Below are positions 52,336 to 61,183 of a stretch of 64,000 bases of DNA, one piece after another (position 1 is the first letter of the stretch; every line of letters begins with the position of its first letter). The notes under the pieces were generated by a model. It was given only the letters and a program-made list of their open reading frames with translations, had not been told where the DNA came from and ran no database searches. The translations under genes were made by a program, and so were the position numbers. Source of the stretch: Bacteroidales bacterium (GTDB lineage Bacteria; Bacteroidota; Bacteroidia; Bacteroidales; UBA932); contig JAFSPG010000015.1 in the NCBI GenBank assembly GCA_017443025.1, positions 1 through 64,000 of the forward strand, in the 5' to 3' direction.

Positions 52336-52998
52336 ATGATCAGGAATTTGGAATACAATACCGAAAGGGAAAAACTGGAGATGCCGGAGTATGGGCGAAA
52401 TGTCTTGAAGATGGTAGAGGACGTGAAGCGCATCGAAGACCGCGCTGAGCGCTCCCGCCAGGCAAAGGCAGTCGTCCGCGTAATGGAACTGCTCAATCCC
52501 CAGGTCCATCAGCAGGAAGACTGGGAACATAAGCTCTGGGACCATCTGTATATCATCGCCGGCTATGACCTCGATGTGGATTCTCCTTTCCCCGCTCCAG
52601 CGCCCGAATCCCGCCAGGAGCCGCCCATGCGTATTCCCCTGAAGACCAAACCAGTAAAGGCAACCCACTACGGCCGCAACATAGAAAGCATCATCGACCT
52701 TATCGCCTCCGAGGAGGACGGCGAAGAGAAGACCGTGATGCTCCGCCGTCTGGCAGTTTATATGCGTCAGCAGTATCTCATCTGGAACAAGGACAGCGTC
52801 GAGGATTCGACCATCTTCCACGATATCGAAGTCCTTTCGGATTATAGAATAAAGATTCCCGAGGGCCTTAACCTTACCAAGGTTTCTCAGGAAATGAATT
52901 TCGCCAAGCCGGGAATGAACATGAATGATTTCCAGTTCCGCAAGGGTGGCCGCAAGAAGAACAATTTCCGGAATAAGAATAACCAGAAAGGAAGATGA
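52336..52998 (+). CDS. DUF4290-family protein
   Basis: A 220-residue cytoplasmic protein typical of Bacteroidota. The N-terminus LEYNTEREKLEMPEYGRNV, the central LKTKPVKATHYGRNIESI and the block KTVMLRRLAVYMRQQYLIWNKD match the family; the C-terminal 25 residues are a basic Lys/Arg/Asn tail suggestive of nucleic-acid or membrane contact. Function unknown. Its stop overlaps the FtsK start by four bases. The TTG at 52330 is rejected in favour of MIRNLEYN. Confidence 0.85.
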   Translation: MIRNLEYNTEREKLEMPEYGRNVLKMVEDVKRIEDRAERSRQAKAVVRVMELLNPQVHQQEDWEHKLWDHLYIIAGYDLDVDSPFPAPAPESRQEPPMRIPLKTKPVKATHYGRNIESIIDLIASEEDGEEKTVMLRRLAVYMRQQYLIWNKDSVEDSTIFHDIEVLSDYRIKIPEGLNLTKVSQEMNFAKPGMNMNDFQFRKGGRKKNNFRNKNNQKGR

Positions 52999-55421
52999 AA
53001 CGTAAGAAGTTCAAATTCAGGCCGTTTGGCTTTTGGGAAAGGATTCCCGAGGAGCGCCGCCGCAGGATGGAAGTGGTGGCAGGCCTTATCTTCGGGGTAT
53101 TCGCCGTTTTTACCCTTATAGCCATCGTTTCCTATCTGTTTAACTGGAAGACGGACCAGAGCCTCGACGGATACGCCAGGGCTCTCGATCCTGATGTGGC
53201 AGTGGCCAATTCCGGAGGCAAGCTCGGTTATCGCTGGGCCAGCCTGCTGGTATCCAGGTGGTTCGGTCTCGGCTCCCTGGCCTTAGTTGTTATTTTCGGA
53301 GTCGTGTCTTGGAAACTGTTCCGCAAGACCAGCCATATATCAGTACTGAAAGTTCTGCTCCTTTCTGTAACTGGAGCCTTCCTGTCGTCTTTCGCCCTGG
53401 CTTATGTCTCTGCCGAAACCGGCCTGGATTATGCCTTTGGCAATGGTCTGGGCGGCGCCGACGGTGCTATAGTTAACAGATTCCTGCAAAATCTCATAGG
53501 GGCCGTTCCCACGCTTTGCGTATTGGGAGTACTGCTCGTTCTCTGGCTTATTTTTGCCAGCCGCAAGTTCTCCGACAAACTCGGCAAGGCTCCATCAGCC
53601 CCGGAAGAACACAATGGGAATACCTTCACCTGGGTAGAGACACCCGCTCCTTCACAGGACGATGTTGAAGAGGATTATCAGGGAGAGGAGGACGATGAGC
53701 TTTCTCAGGATGATATCGAAACCATCGATGTCGTTGACGGGCCTGCGGCTGCGCCGGAAGCTGATTCAGAAGAGGAAAAAGACGAAAATATCATTGTCGA
53801 GGACGCCGCTGAGCTCTCGACCGACGTTCAGGAAGAACTTCCCCGAATCGACGTCCGTTCCGAACTCGACAAGTACGAATTTCCTCCGCTTGACCTCCTT
53901 AAAGATTACGAAGGCTCCCATCAGACCGTAAGCCAGGAGGAACTTCAGCGCAACAATTTCAAGATCAGGGCTACCCTCAAGACCTTCCGTATCGAGGTCG
54001 AGAATGTAAAAGCTGTGGTCGGCCCGACCGTCACCCTGTATAAGGTTTATCCGGCTCCAGGAGTGAAAATCGCCTCCATCAAGGTGCTTCAGGACGACAT
54101 CGCCATGGCCCTTAAAGTCACTGGCGTCCGTGTAGTCACGCTTGAGGACTCAGTAGGAATTGAGGTGGCCAACGACAATCCTTCAATCGTGCCGCTCAAG
54201 GCCATGCTCAACAACGATGCCTTCCGTAATACCAAGGCCAAGCTTCCCGTGGCCATAGGCTTCACGGTGCAGACGCAGTCGGTCAAGGTCTTCGACCTCG
54301 CTTCGGCTCCTCACTTGCTCGTGGCAGGAGCTACCAAGCAGGGTAAGTCAGTCGGCCTCAACGTCCTGATCACCTCGCTCCTTTACTCCAAGCATCCTTC
54401 CGAGCTGAAATTTGTCTTCATAGACCCGAAGATGGTTGAATTCTCGGCCTATTCCGGCTTGCTTAAGCATTATCTTGCCGTGCTCCCTGATGCCGCCAGC
54501 GAACAGGAAGAGCGTAACAATGCCATCGTAAAGTTCCCGAAAGACGCCGAAAGGACTCTCCGTTCGCTCGTTGTCGAGATGGAGGAGAGATATAAACTCA
54601 TCTCGGCCGCCCAGGTCAATGATGTCGCCCTTTACAACGAGAAATACAAAGACCGCAAACTCAAACCCACCGAAGGTCATAAATACCTTCCTTATATAGT
54701 GACAGTTGTCGATGAGTACGCCGACCTTACAATGTCAGAGGGCTCATCGTCCGACGCCAAGGCAATGTCGCGCAGTATCGCAACATCAGTAGTGCGCCTC
54801 GCCCAGAAGGGCCGTGCGGCCGGTATCCATATCGTACTTGCCACCCAGCGTCCTTCGGTTGACGTGATTACAGGTCTTATCAAGGCTAACTTCCCTACCC
54901 GAATCGCTTTCAGGGTATTCTCCAATACCGATTCAAGGACGATTCTCGATACTCCGGGAGCTGAAAAGCTGATTGGTAACGGCGATATGATTTACTTCTC
55001 CGGCGCCGACAGGGAAAGGGTTCAGTGCGCCTACATAAGCAGTGGTGAAATTGAGGCAATCAACAACTTCATCAGTTCACAGGACCGTTACAAGCAGTGC
55101 TATTCTACGCCTCATTATCTGCCCGAACCTCCTTCTGCTCCCGGTGAGGAATCCGGCGACGGAATGGTGGACATGAAGAATCTCGATTCCCGCTTCGAGG
55201 AGGCCGCCCGTCTTGTCGTTACTTCGCAGAGGGGCTCAACTTCAGATCTGCAGAGGCGTCTCGGTATGGGATTCGCCCGTTCCGGAAAGGTAATGGACCA
55301 GCTGCAGGCTGCCGGTATTGTCGGCCCGCCGGATGGTTCCAAGCCCCGTCAGGTGCTCGTGGGAGACCTCGCAGAACTTGAGAAAATCATTGAAGCTTAC
55401 AGAAACAGTCAGAATGAATAG
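52995..55421 (+). CDS. ftsK: DNA translocase FtsK
   Basis: An 808-residue septal DNA pump for chromosome segregation and dimer resolution. N-terminal four-helix membrane domain (about 28-205), an acidic linker (210-300; Glu/Asp rich, short compared with E. coli FtsK), then the alpha/beta motor with Walker A GATKQGKS near 445, Walker B VTVVDEYADL near 569 and ATQRPSVDVITG near 615. The C-terminal winged-helix gamma domain (about 725-795) has RGSTSDLQRRLGMGF and would read KOPS-like sites. It overlaps the LolA gene by eight bases; the FtsK-LolA pair is common in this phylum. Confidence 0.95.
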   Translation: MKRKKFKFRPFGFWERIPEERRRRMEVVAGLIFGVFAVFTLIAIVSYLFNWKTDQSLDGYARALDPDVAVANSGGKLGYRWASLLVSRWFGLGSLALVVIFGVVSWKLFRKTSHISVLKVLLLSVTGAFLSSFALAYVSAETGLDYAFGNGLGGADGAIVNRFLQNLIGAVPTLCVLGVLLVLWLIFASRKFSDKLGKAPSAPEEHNGNTFTWVETPAPSQDDVEEDYQGEEDDELSQDDIETIDVVDGPAAAPEADSEEEKDENIIVEDAAELSTDVQEELPRIDVRSELDKYEFPPLDLLKDYEGSHQTVSQEELQRNNFKIRATLKTFRIEVENVKAVVGPTVTLYKVYPAPGVKIASIKVLQDDIAMALKVTGVRVVTLEDSVGIEVANDNPSIVPLKAMLNNDAFRNTKAKLPVAIGFTVQTQSVKVFDLASAPHLLVAGATKQGKSVGLNVLITSLLYSKHPSELKFVFIDPKMVEFSAYSGLLKHYLAVLPDAASEQEERNNAIVKFPKDAERTLRSLVVEMEERYKLISAAQVNDVALYNEKYKDRKLKPTEGHKYLPYIVTVVDEYADLTMSEGSSSDAKAMSRSIATSVVRLAQKGRAAGIHIVLATQRPSVDVITGLIKANFPTRIAFRVFSNTDSRTILDTPGAEKLIGNGDMIYFSGADRERVQCAYISSGEIEAINNFISSQDRYKQCYSTPHYLPEPPSAPGEESGDGMVDMKNLDSRFEEAARLVVTSQRGSTSDLQRRLGMGFARSGKVMDQLQAAGIVGPPDGSKPRQVLVGDLAELEKIIEAYRNSQNE

Positions 55422-56010
55422 ACGCCTGATACTTTCAGCGATTGTGCTGGTGCTCGCGGCGGCCGGAGCTGCCGCCCAGGACGCTCTCCACGTTTTCGTG
55501 GAGCGCCTGGGCAGCGCGCCCGCGGCTTTCGAATATTCATTCGCAAGCCACGGCGGCAATGCTCCGCTTGCCGGCTCCGGCCGCGCCTCCATCGCCGGCG
55601 ACTGCTACCGCATCGTCGGCGACGGGCTCGACATCCGCTGCGACGGCTCTGCACGCTGGACGGCAGATCCCGCCGCCGGAGAAATGGTGATTGAGCCTGT
55701 TGACAGTCACACTCTGGATTTCGTATCGAATCCCGTTATGATTTTCAGGGATTTGGACACCTGCTTCTCCTCTGAAGAGGTCTCACGTGGCGTATTTGTC
55801 CTTACACCCCACTGCTCCGACAATGGAATAGACAAGCTTTCCATATCTTTCTCATCAAACGGAGCACCCTGCGCCGCAAAACTCTCTATGAGCGACGGCT
55901 CAGTGGCTGATTTTACTATTTCAGGATTTGTGTTCGGGGCTACGGAGGAACCCTATTCTTTCAGCAAGACAGATTTGAAAGCTTACCGGAACGTTACTGA
56001 CTTACGTTAA
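55414..56010 (+). CDS. lolA: LolA-like outer-membrane lipoprotein carrier
   Basis: A 198-residue periplasmic protein with signal peptide (1-21, ending AAAQ). The unclosed beta-barrel fold of LolA is suggested by FEYSFAS, GRASIAGDCYRIVGDGLDIR, SARWTADPAAGEMVIEP and the C-terminal FTISGFVFG. It is predicted to carry lipoproteins from the inner to the outer membrane. The ATG lies inside the last codons of ftsK. It ends convergently with apbE, the two coding regions overlapping by 17 bases. Confidence 0.78.
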   Translation: MNRRLILSAIVLVLAAAGAAAQDALHVFVERLGSAPAAFEYSFASHGGNAPLAGSGRASIAGDCYRIVGDGLDIRCDGSARWTADPAAGEMVIEPVDSHTLDFVSNPVMIFRDLDTCFSSEEVSRGVFVLTPHCSDNGIDKLSISFSSNGAPCAAKLSMSDGSVADFTISGFVFGATEEPYSFSKTDLKAYRNVTDLR

Positions 56011-56995
56011 GACCTTCGGTATTCCAGGACTTCATGAGGCCTTCTTCGTCGCTGTAGATGAGGAAGGCTTCATAGCCTTTGCGTACCACGAATTCCTTAG
56101 CCTTCTCCAGCCCCATCACCATGCAGGCAGTAGCTGCCGCATCCGCCGTACAGGAATCATCCGCTATGACGGTAGCGCTCAGAAGATTATGGCTGACGCT
56201 GCGCCCCGTGCGAGGGTCTATGGTATGCGAAATCTTTTGTCCGTCGGGGCTGAGATAATACTTCCTGTAATTGCCGGATGTCACGATTCCTTTGGGTGAG
56301 CCGTCGGCTTCCCATACTGCGCTGGTCTCGGCGCCCGGAGTCATGTTGCCATCGAAGGGAGTGTCGATGGCGATTCTCCAGCCCCTTCCCGCCGGGCTCT
56401 TCCCGCAGCAGAATATCTCGCCGATGTCAACGAGCATGTCCTTCACTCCGGCTTTCTGCAGATATTCGGCTACTTTATCGGCCGAATATCCCTGAGCGAT
56501 GGCGTTATAATTAAGTTTCTGCCCGGGTGAGGCCTGAGTCAGATCTCCGCTGAACAACTCCATGCCGCACCGTGCCATAACGCCTGCAACCAGAGAGTCG
56601 GACGGAGCTTTGTCCTCGGTAAAACCGAAGCCCCAGAGGTCGAACAGGGGAGCGGCGGCTACATCTACCGTGCTGTCGGTCTGGGTGAAGACATCTTTTG
56701 CAATTGCAAAAATCTCCTCGAACATCGGGCTGGGTGCGATGATTTCGCCGCGATTATACCTGCTCAGCATCGAACCGGGATTGTATCCGGAAAGGGTAGT
56801 GTCAATGCAGGTCAGAATGGAATCGATTCCCTCTGCAAGCTGTTTAACCGGAACCGTAGCGCCCGCCTTGTTGAACGTCACCGCATAAGTTCCCCCCTGC
56901 GCATACCCCGTCAAACTGACATAATGACCTCTGGTAGAACACGAAGTTATAATGCCCACCACGGAGATTATAATTGATAATAACCTGATTTTCAT
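55994..56995 (-). CDS. apbE: FAD:protein FMN transferase ApbE, lipoprotein
   Basis: A 333-residue exported flavin transferase that attaches FMN covalently to Thr/Ser of target proteins such as Rnf/Nqr subunits. The lipobox is GIITSC at residues 14-19. Motifs: TTLSGYNPGSMLSRYN near 66, DVAAAPLFDLWGFG near 111, LNYNAIAQGYSADKVAEYL near 160, DIGEIFCCG near 191 and HTIDPRTG near 252. The final residues overlap the end of the LolA gene. Its target operon is not in the window. Confidence 0.93.
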   Translation of the reverse strand: MKIRLLSIIISVVGIITSCSTRGHYVSLTGYAQGGTYAVTFNKAGATVPVKQLAEGIDSILTCIDTTLSGYNPGSMLSRYNRGEIIAPSPMFEEIFAIAKDVFTQTDSTVDVAAAPLFDLWGFGFTEDKAPSDSLVAGVMARCGMELFSGDLTQASPGQKLNYNAIAQGYSADKVAEYLQKAGVKDMLVDIGEIFCCGKSPAGRGWRIAIDTPFDGNMTPGAETSAVWEADGSPKGIVTSGNYRKYYLSPDGQKISHTIDPRTGRSVSHNLLSATVIADDSCTADAAATACMVMGLEKAKEFVVRKGYEAFLIYSDEEGLMKSWNTEGLNVSQ

Positions 56996-57019
56996 AAAAT
57001 TATATAACTATAAAATAGG

Positions 57020-57126
57020 TTGGTTGACTTTATGACTATGGTCGCCCGTGACCATATGAACGGGAGGGGCCCAACTTTTGTTGGGAGGGATAGGACCGAA
57101 GGTCCGTAGTCGATAAAGTCGACTAA
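57020..57126 (+). ncRNA. Candidate cloverleaf-like structured RNA or element
   Basis: A 14-pair stem (57020-57033 with 57113-57126, including two G-U pairs) continues through 57034-57038 with 57107-57111 and encloses three hairpins: TGGTC/GACCA (57039-57054), CCCAAC/GTTGGG (57070-57085) and GGACC/GGTCC (57093-57105). The loop CCCGT at 57045-57049 can pair with ACGGG at 57060-57064 as a pseudoknot. G-U pairs favour the plus-strand RNA. It lies in the divergent region between apbE and a FISUMP gene. No known riboswitch class is recognised. Confidence 0.5.
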
Positions 57127-57209
57127 ACTATTTTTATTACAAATATGGCGGTTTTTTATTTCAAAAACACGATATTTGTGAGTTGGATATATAATTTATT
57201 GTAATTCGG

Positions 57210-58238
57210 ATGAAAGAAGCAACCCTTTTTGCCAAGATTCTCGTCATCGCACTTATGGCAAGCCTTCTTGCCTTCTCCTGCCGCAAAAGTGGCAGCAGCG
57301 ATGATGATGATACCGAATATGTAGGCGGCACCATCACTTATGTGCTCCCCGCTTATACCGCTCCCGGAGATTCCTATGAACTTGTTCCCACAGGCGCATA
57401 TACCTCTGACGGCAGCGACATCGGATTCTGCTGGACACTTTCCACAGACACATCCATCCGCGACACTACACGTCACATAGGCGATCCGCCCGAGGTTACC
57501 GGTGCTTACACTCTGAATATCCCTGAGGATTTCGTGGGCGACCTTACAGTTACCTGCTACGCTTTCGCAGATGGTTATTATACCCGCACCCAGTCTTCCA
57601 CCACCACCGTCGTGGATTCCGAAAAGTCCCTGGTCATTTCAAAGCCCTTAGAGCCGGCCGAGTCTCTTTTTTACGACGAGCGCGACGGCCGCCTTTATAC
57701 TTACCTGGCAATCGGCGACCTCGACTGGTTCACCCAGAATCTTGCTTACGAAAGCGGGAAGCCTTTTTATAATGTAGAGGCTATGCGCGATATCTTCGGC
57801 GCTTTCTATACCTGGAACGAAGCCAAGACTGCCTGCCCAGAAGGATGGCGCCTTCCCGATTCCGAAGACTGGCTCTCGCTTGCAACGGCTCTCGGCTGCG
57901 AAGCTCCCGAGGCTCTCGAACCTTGTTCCGGCATAGCCGGCGCGATGATGGCCAAGGCCTTCTTCAATGACAATGAGATGTGGGAGTTCAACGCCAATGT
58001 CAAGCTGACCAACTCCAGCGTTTTCTCTGCCCTTCCTGTTGGCTACGCAAACGTCGTGGACGAAAAATTCGTATTTGCTGGATTCTATAATTATTCAGTA
58101 TTCTGGACGGCTTCGGAGTTTAGCGACAACAAGGCACTCTATCGCTTCCTTTACAAGACAAGCCCTGACGTTATGGTCGATGCCGGCTATAAAGAGTACT
58201 TCGCCGCGCAGGTCCGCTGCGTAAGGAACGCAGAGTAA
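57210..58238 (+). CDS. FISUMP-type lipoprotein
   Basis: A 342-residue predicted surface lipoprotein: signal with lipobox LLAFSC at residues 19-24, an acidic linker (SSDDDDTE), Ig-like segments (about 40-140), then a FISUMP domain (about 150-342) with LDWFTQNLAY, FGAFYTWNEAKTACPEGWRLPDSEDW, SALPVGYA, FWTASE and terminal AAQVRCVRN. It is the second such protein in the window, of a different subtype from the one at 15564. Role unknown. It ends 18 bases from the convergent MBL-hydrolase gene. Confidence 0.82.
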   Translation: MKEATLFAKILVIALMASLLAFSCRKSGSSDDDDTEYVGGTITYVLPAYTAPGDSYELVPTGAYTSDGSDIGFCWTLSTDTSIRDTTRHIGDPPEVTGAYTLNIPEDFVGDLTVTCYAFADGYYTRTQSSTTTVVDSEKSLVISKPLEPAESLFYDERDGRLYTYLAIGDLDWFTQNLAYESGKPFYNVEAMRDIFGAFYTWNEAKTACPEGWRLPDSEDWLSLATALGCEAPEALEPCSGIAGAMMAKAFFNDNEMWEFNANVKLTNSSVFSALPVGYANVVDEKFVFAGFYNYSVFWTASEFSDNKALYRFLYKTSPDVMVDAGYKEYFAAQVRCVRNAE

Positions 58239-58256
58239 TTTATTATTTCCTAAAGA

Positions 58257-59210
58257 TTATTCCAGGATGAGTCCGTCGTATGCGGGAAGCACGACGGAAG
58301 GAATCCTGCGCTCCTTGCAGAGGGATTTCAGCTCCTTGCTGAACTCCTCGTGAGGAGGGAAAGAGTGGCTAAGATGTGTGAGCCATGTGTGACCTGCACC
58401 TATTCGGGCGGCTACTTCAAGGGCTTCATCCAGAGAAAAATGTGAATGATGGTGCCTGTAGCTGACGGTGTTTATCGTGACGTGATCGAGATTCTTCAGC
58501 TTCTCATATTCCTTTTCCGGGATGGCGCTCATATCTGTGATATAGGCTATGTTGCCGAAGCGGAAGCCCAGGACAGGCAACTGGCCGTGAATTCCACGAA
58601 TGGGGATTATTTCAACGCCGTTGCCACGGATTCCCCGGCAATTCCCTTCAAACAATGGGTCGTCGGCCCTTTCGGCCTTGTCGAGAGGATTCCCTACGGG
58701 AACGAGCTCTCCTGAAGGAAGAAGGTAGCGATAGCCGGTGTTGCGTTCCCATTCGAGACGCCTGCTGCGGTCGAGGGGATATACGATGAAGGGGTTCTCG
58801 TCGATAAGATGGATTGACACTTCCGATACGCCGGGATATTTGTCATCGGCAAAGATATAGCTGTAGGCCTGCTTGAGGGATTGCAGGACGATGTCTTCGC
58901 ACCATATCTCTGCCACCTGTCGGCCGACATAGTTGATAGCCCGGAGGTCATCGAAACCTCCCGTATGGTCCTTGTGGTCGTGGGTGAAGAGGATGGCATC
59001 TATCGAGCATAGGCCGGCAGAAAGCATCTGGGTACGGTAATCCGGCCCGACGTCAACGAGAATCTTCAGCCCTCCGTATTCGACGAAGGCAGAGGCACGA
59101 AGACGCTTGTCACGGGGGTCCGTGGACGAGCAGGTGCGGCAGTCGCATCCTACTATCGGGACTCCGAGAGAGGTCCCCGTACCGAGAAATGTAAGCCGGG
59201 CTTTCATCAT
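58257..59210 (-). CDS. MBL-fold metallo-hydrolase (PhnP-like)
   Basis: A 317-residue metallo-beta-lactamase-fold phosphodiesterase. The N-terminal LTFLGTGTSLGVP and Cys cluster GCDCRTC (17-23) match the PhnP/ElaC-like subgroup. The zinc motif THDHKDH is at about 75-81, further ligands lie in IRGIHGQ, YITDMSAIP and WLTHLSH. A 50-residue insertion (about 140-190) is unusual. Likely substrates are cyclic nucleotide-sugar phosphates or a related phosphodiester. It starts with ATGATG overlapping the mtaB stop, so translation is coupled. Confidence 0.87.
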   Translation of the reverse strand: MMKARLTFLGTGTSLGVPIVGCDCRTCSSTDPRDKRLRASAFVEYGGLKILVDVGPDYRTQMLSAGLCSIDAILFTHDHKDHTGGFDDLRAINYVGRQVAEIWCEDIVLQSLKQAYSYIFADDKYPGVSEVSIHLIDENPFIVYPLDRSRRLEWERNTGYRYLLPSGELVPVGNPLDKAERADDPLFEGNCRGIRGNGVEIIPIRGIHGQLPVLGFRFGNIAYITDMSAIPEKEYEKLKNLDHVTINTVSYRHHHSHFSLDEALEVAARIGAGHTWLTHLSHSFPPHEEFSKELKSLCKERRIPSVVLPAYDGLILE

Positions 59211-60466
59211 AGTGTAACAGAATCTATCTTGCCTATTTTATTTGCGTCGAAGGGGGCTTCCACCCTGATATAATTTTCGGAGTATCCTTCCATCTTTCCG
59301 GAGCTGTTCTTTCCTTCCCACAGTACCTTGGATTCAATGCTTGCGCAGGAACGCCGGAAGTCTGCGCTCAGCTCGTTGCAGAGCTCTTCTAGCCGGGCGA
59401 CTCTTTCTGTCTTCACGCCCTCGCGCACCTGCCCGGGCATAGCCGCCGCGCGGGTTCCGGGCCTTGGGGAATAGGGGAAGATATGAATGAATGCCGGGCG
59501 AATGCGGTCTTTCAGGAAGTCATAGGTCTTGCCGAATTCTTCGTCGCTTTCTCCCGGCAGGCCGACAATTACGTCGATTCCAAGGAAAACACTTTCTCCC
59601 ATGGCCTTGCGGATATAATCTATGCGCGAAGCGAAGAGGGCAGTGTCGTACTTGCGCCCCATTGCCTTCAGAAGGATGTCGCTGCCGCTTTGAAGCGGGA
59701 TGTGGAAGTGGGGCAGGAATTTGGTTCCGGAGGCTATCCAGTCGATAATTTCTTCGGTAAGAAGGTTCGGCTCTATGGATGAAATCCTGTACCGTTCTAT
59801 GCCTTCGACTTCGTCCAGAGCTTTCAAAAGGTCGAGGAAGGATTCTCCGGTACTGCGGCCGAAGTCGCCGGTGTTAACTCCGGTAAGGACTATTTCCTTT
59901 ATGCCCTTGGCTGCGATTTCGCGGGCCTGACGGACAAGTTCGCAGATAGGGATGTTCCGGCTGCGTCCGCGGGCAAAGGGGACGGTGCAGTATGCGCAGA
60001 AGTTGTCGCAGCCATCCTGGACCTTAAGGAATGAGCGGGTCCTCTCGCCTGAGGAGTATGCGGGGAGGAAAGATTTCTCGACTACGCCTGCAGCTTCGCT
60101 CGAAATGACAGGTTCTGTTTCCAGCCCGAGCATTTTCAGGGTGTCGGGTACTACTTTGGCCTTTTCGCCGGCTCCGAAGACGAGGCGTACGCCCTCGAGG
60201 GCTTCAACCTCGGAGCGGCGCAGCTCGGCGTAGCAGCCTGTTACTATGATGGCGGCATCGGGGCTGGTCCTGTGGCACTTTCGTATGATGTTACGGCACT
60301 TGTTCTCGGCGTGAGTGGTTACGCTGCAGGTGTTGATGAGATAGACGTCGGCCGAAGAATCCCTCCACTGTGTAAGCTCGAAGCCCGCGGCCAGGAACCC
60401 CCGCTCGTAAGTGGAGGTCTCGGCGTAATTCAGCTTGCAGCCCAATGTGAGGAAAGCTATCTTCAT
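59207..60466 (-). CDS. mtaB: tRNA t6A37 methylthiotransferase MtaB
   Basis: A 419-residue radical-SAM enzyme that converts t6A37 to ms2t6A37 in tRNAs reading ANN codons. The N-terminal MTTase domain has TLGCKLNYAET and NTCSVTTHAENKCR and TGCYAEL (cluster cysteines); the radical-SAM motif CDNFCAYC lies near 150; the TRAM domain is C-terminal. Start ATG 60466 overlaps the upstream methyltransferase stop by ATGA. Residues about 119-132 (PVISSEAAGVVEKS) are coded by a dispersed repeat also found at 42286, placed in the variable linker between domains, apparently without disrupting the frame. Confidence 0.93.
   Translation of the reverse strand: MKIAFLTLGCKLNYAETSTYERGFLAAGFELTQWRDSSADVYLINTCSVTTHAENKCRNIIRKCHRTSPDAAIIVTGCYAELRRSEVEALEGVRLVFGAGEKAKVVPDTLKMLGLETEPVISSEAAGVVEKSFLPAYSSGERTRSFLKVQDGCDNFCAYCTVPFARGRSRNIPICELVRQAREIAAKGIKEIVLTGVNTGDFGRSTGESFLDLLKALDEVEGIERYRISSIEPNLLTEEIIDWIASGTKFLPHFHIPLQSGSDILLKAMGRKYDTALFASRIDYIRKAMGESVFLGIDVIVGLPGESDEEFGKTYDFLKDRIRPAFIHIFPYSPRPGTRAAAMPGQVREGVKTERVARLEELCNELSADFRRSCASIESKVLWEGKNSSGKMEGYSENYIRVEAPFDANKIGKIDSVTL
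60072..60111. repeat. Dispersed repeat inside mtaB
   Basis: Forty bases sharing both ends (GATTTCTCGACT and GCTCGAAATGACAG) with the intergenic copy at 42286-42313, but with 12 extra bases in the middle. The length change is a multiple of three and the element is read in frame. Confidence 0.78.
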
Positions 60467-61182
60467 ACTCTTCCGGCAAGGATTACAAATACGCAGGGAC
60501 GCTTGCCGATTACCGGCACCTTTTTCTTCCACACCCTTATCGTAGCGGTACGTATGAAAGCATCCGGAAGGGTTATGTCTGCCGCGATGCACATGCGGGT
60601 TCCTTCGTCGAGAGTCCCGAGCATGTCTGCGAGCAGGGAGTCGTTGCGGTAAGGAGTCTCGATTATAATCTGGCTCTGGCAGAGCGAGGCAGAGCGCTTT
60701 TCAATGCTGCGAAGGGCGATTTTACGCTCTTCCGGCTTGACCGGAAGATAGCCTGTAAAAGCGAAGCACTGTCCGTTGAGCCCCGATGCCATAAGGGCCA
60801 TCATCAGCGAAGACGGACCTGTGAGAGGCACGACCTCGATTCCATTCTTGTGGCACAGGGCTACGAGTTTCGCGCCCGGGTCGGCCACCGCGGGTAGGCC
60901 GGCCTCGGAGAGCAGGCCCACGTTGTTGCTGCCTTCGAACAAGGCCCCGAGGGCTTCGACTTCGGCGGGCGTCGTATGTTCGTTCAGCTCGTGCAGGTCG
61001 AGGTCCTGGATATGTCCCTTGTGCCCCGCCGCCGAAAGAAAACGCCGGCCTGAGCGCAGCTCTTCGACGACGAAAGTGCGCAGGCTGTTTACCCTTTCCA
61101 AGACGGGGGCGGGAAGCACCTCGGCCGGGGAGTAATCTCCGAGGGGAGTAGGTATCAGGTACAGTTTTCCTTTATTGTCCAT
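60463..61182 (-). CDS. SAM-dependent methyltransferase, tetrapyrrole methylase/RsmI-like family
   Basis: A 239-residue protein related to RsmI. KLYLIPTPLGDYSPAEVLP, VGLLSEAGLPAVADPGAKLV and PLTGPSSLMMALMASGLNGQ are typical of this fold, and FTGYLPVKPEERK follows. RsmI proper ribose-methylates C1402 of 16S rRNA; this compact Bacteroidota paralogue may have another target. The start is MDNKGKLYL at 61182. It sits between tamB (one-base gap) and mtaB (ATGA overlap). Confidence 0.85.
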   Translation of the reverse strand: MDNKGKLYLIPTPLGDYSPAEVLPAPVLERVNSLRTFVVEELRSGRRFLSAAGHKGHIQDLDLHELNEHTTPAEVEALGALFEGSNNVGLLSEAGLPAVADPGAKLVALCHKNGIEVVPLTGPSSLMMALMASGLNGQCFAFTGYLPVKPEERKIALRSIEKRSASLCQSQIIIETPYRNDSLLADMLGTLDEGTRMCIAADITLPDAFIRTATIRVWKKKVPVIGKRPCVFVILAGRV

Positions 61183-61183
61183 C

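Noticed and set aside
57020-57126. FMN riboswitch upstream of apbE, or an integron attC site
   Set aside because: None of the conserved FMN-riboswitch core segments is present, and the ends lack the attC core sites; the strand favoured by G-U pairs is opposite to apbE.
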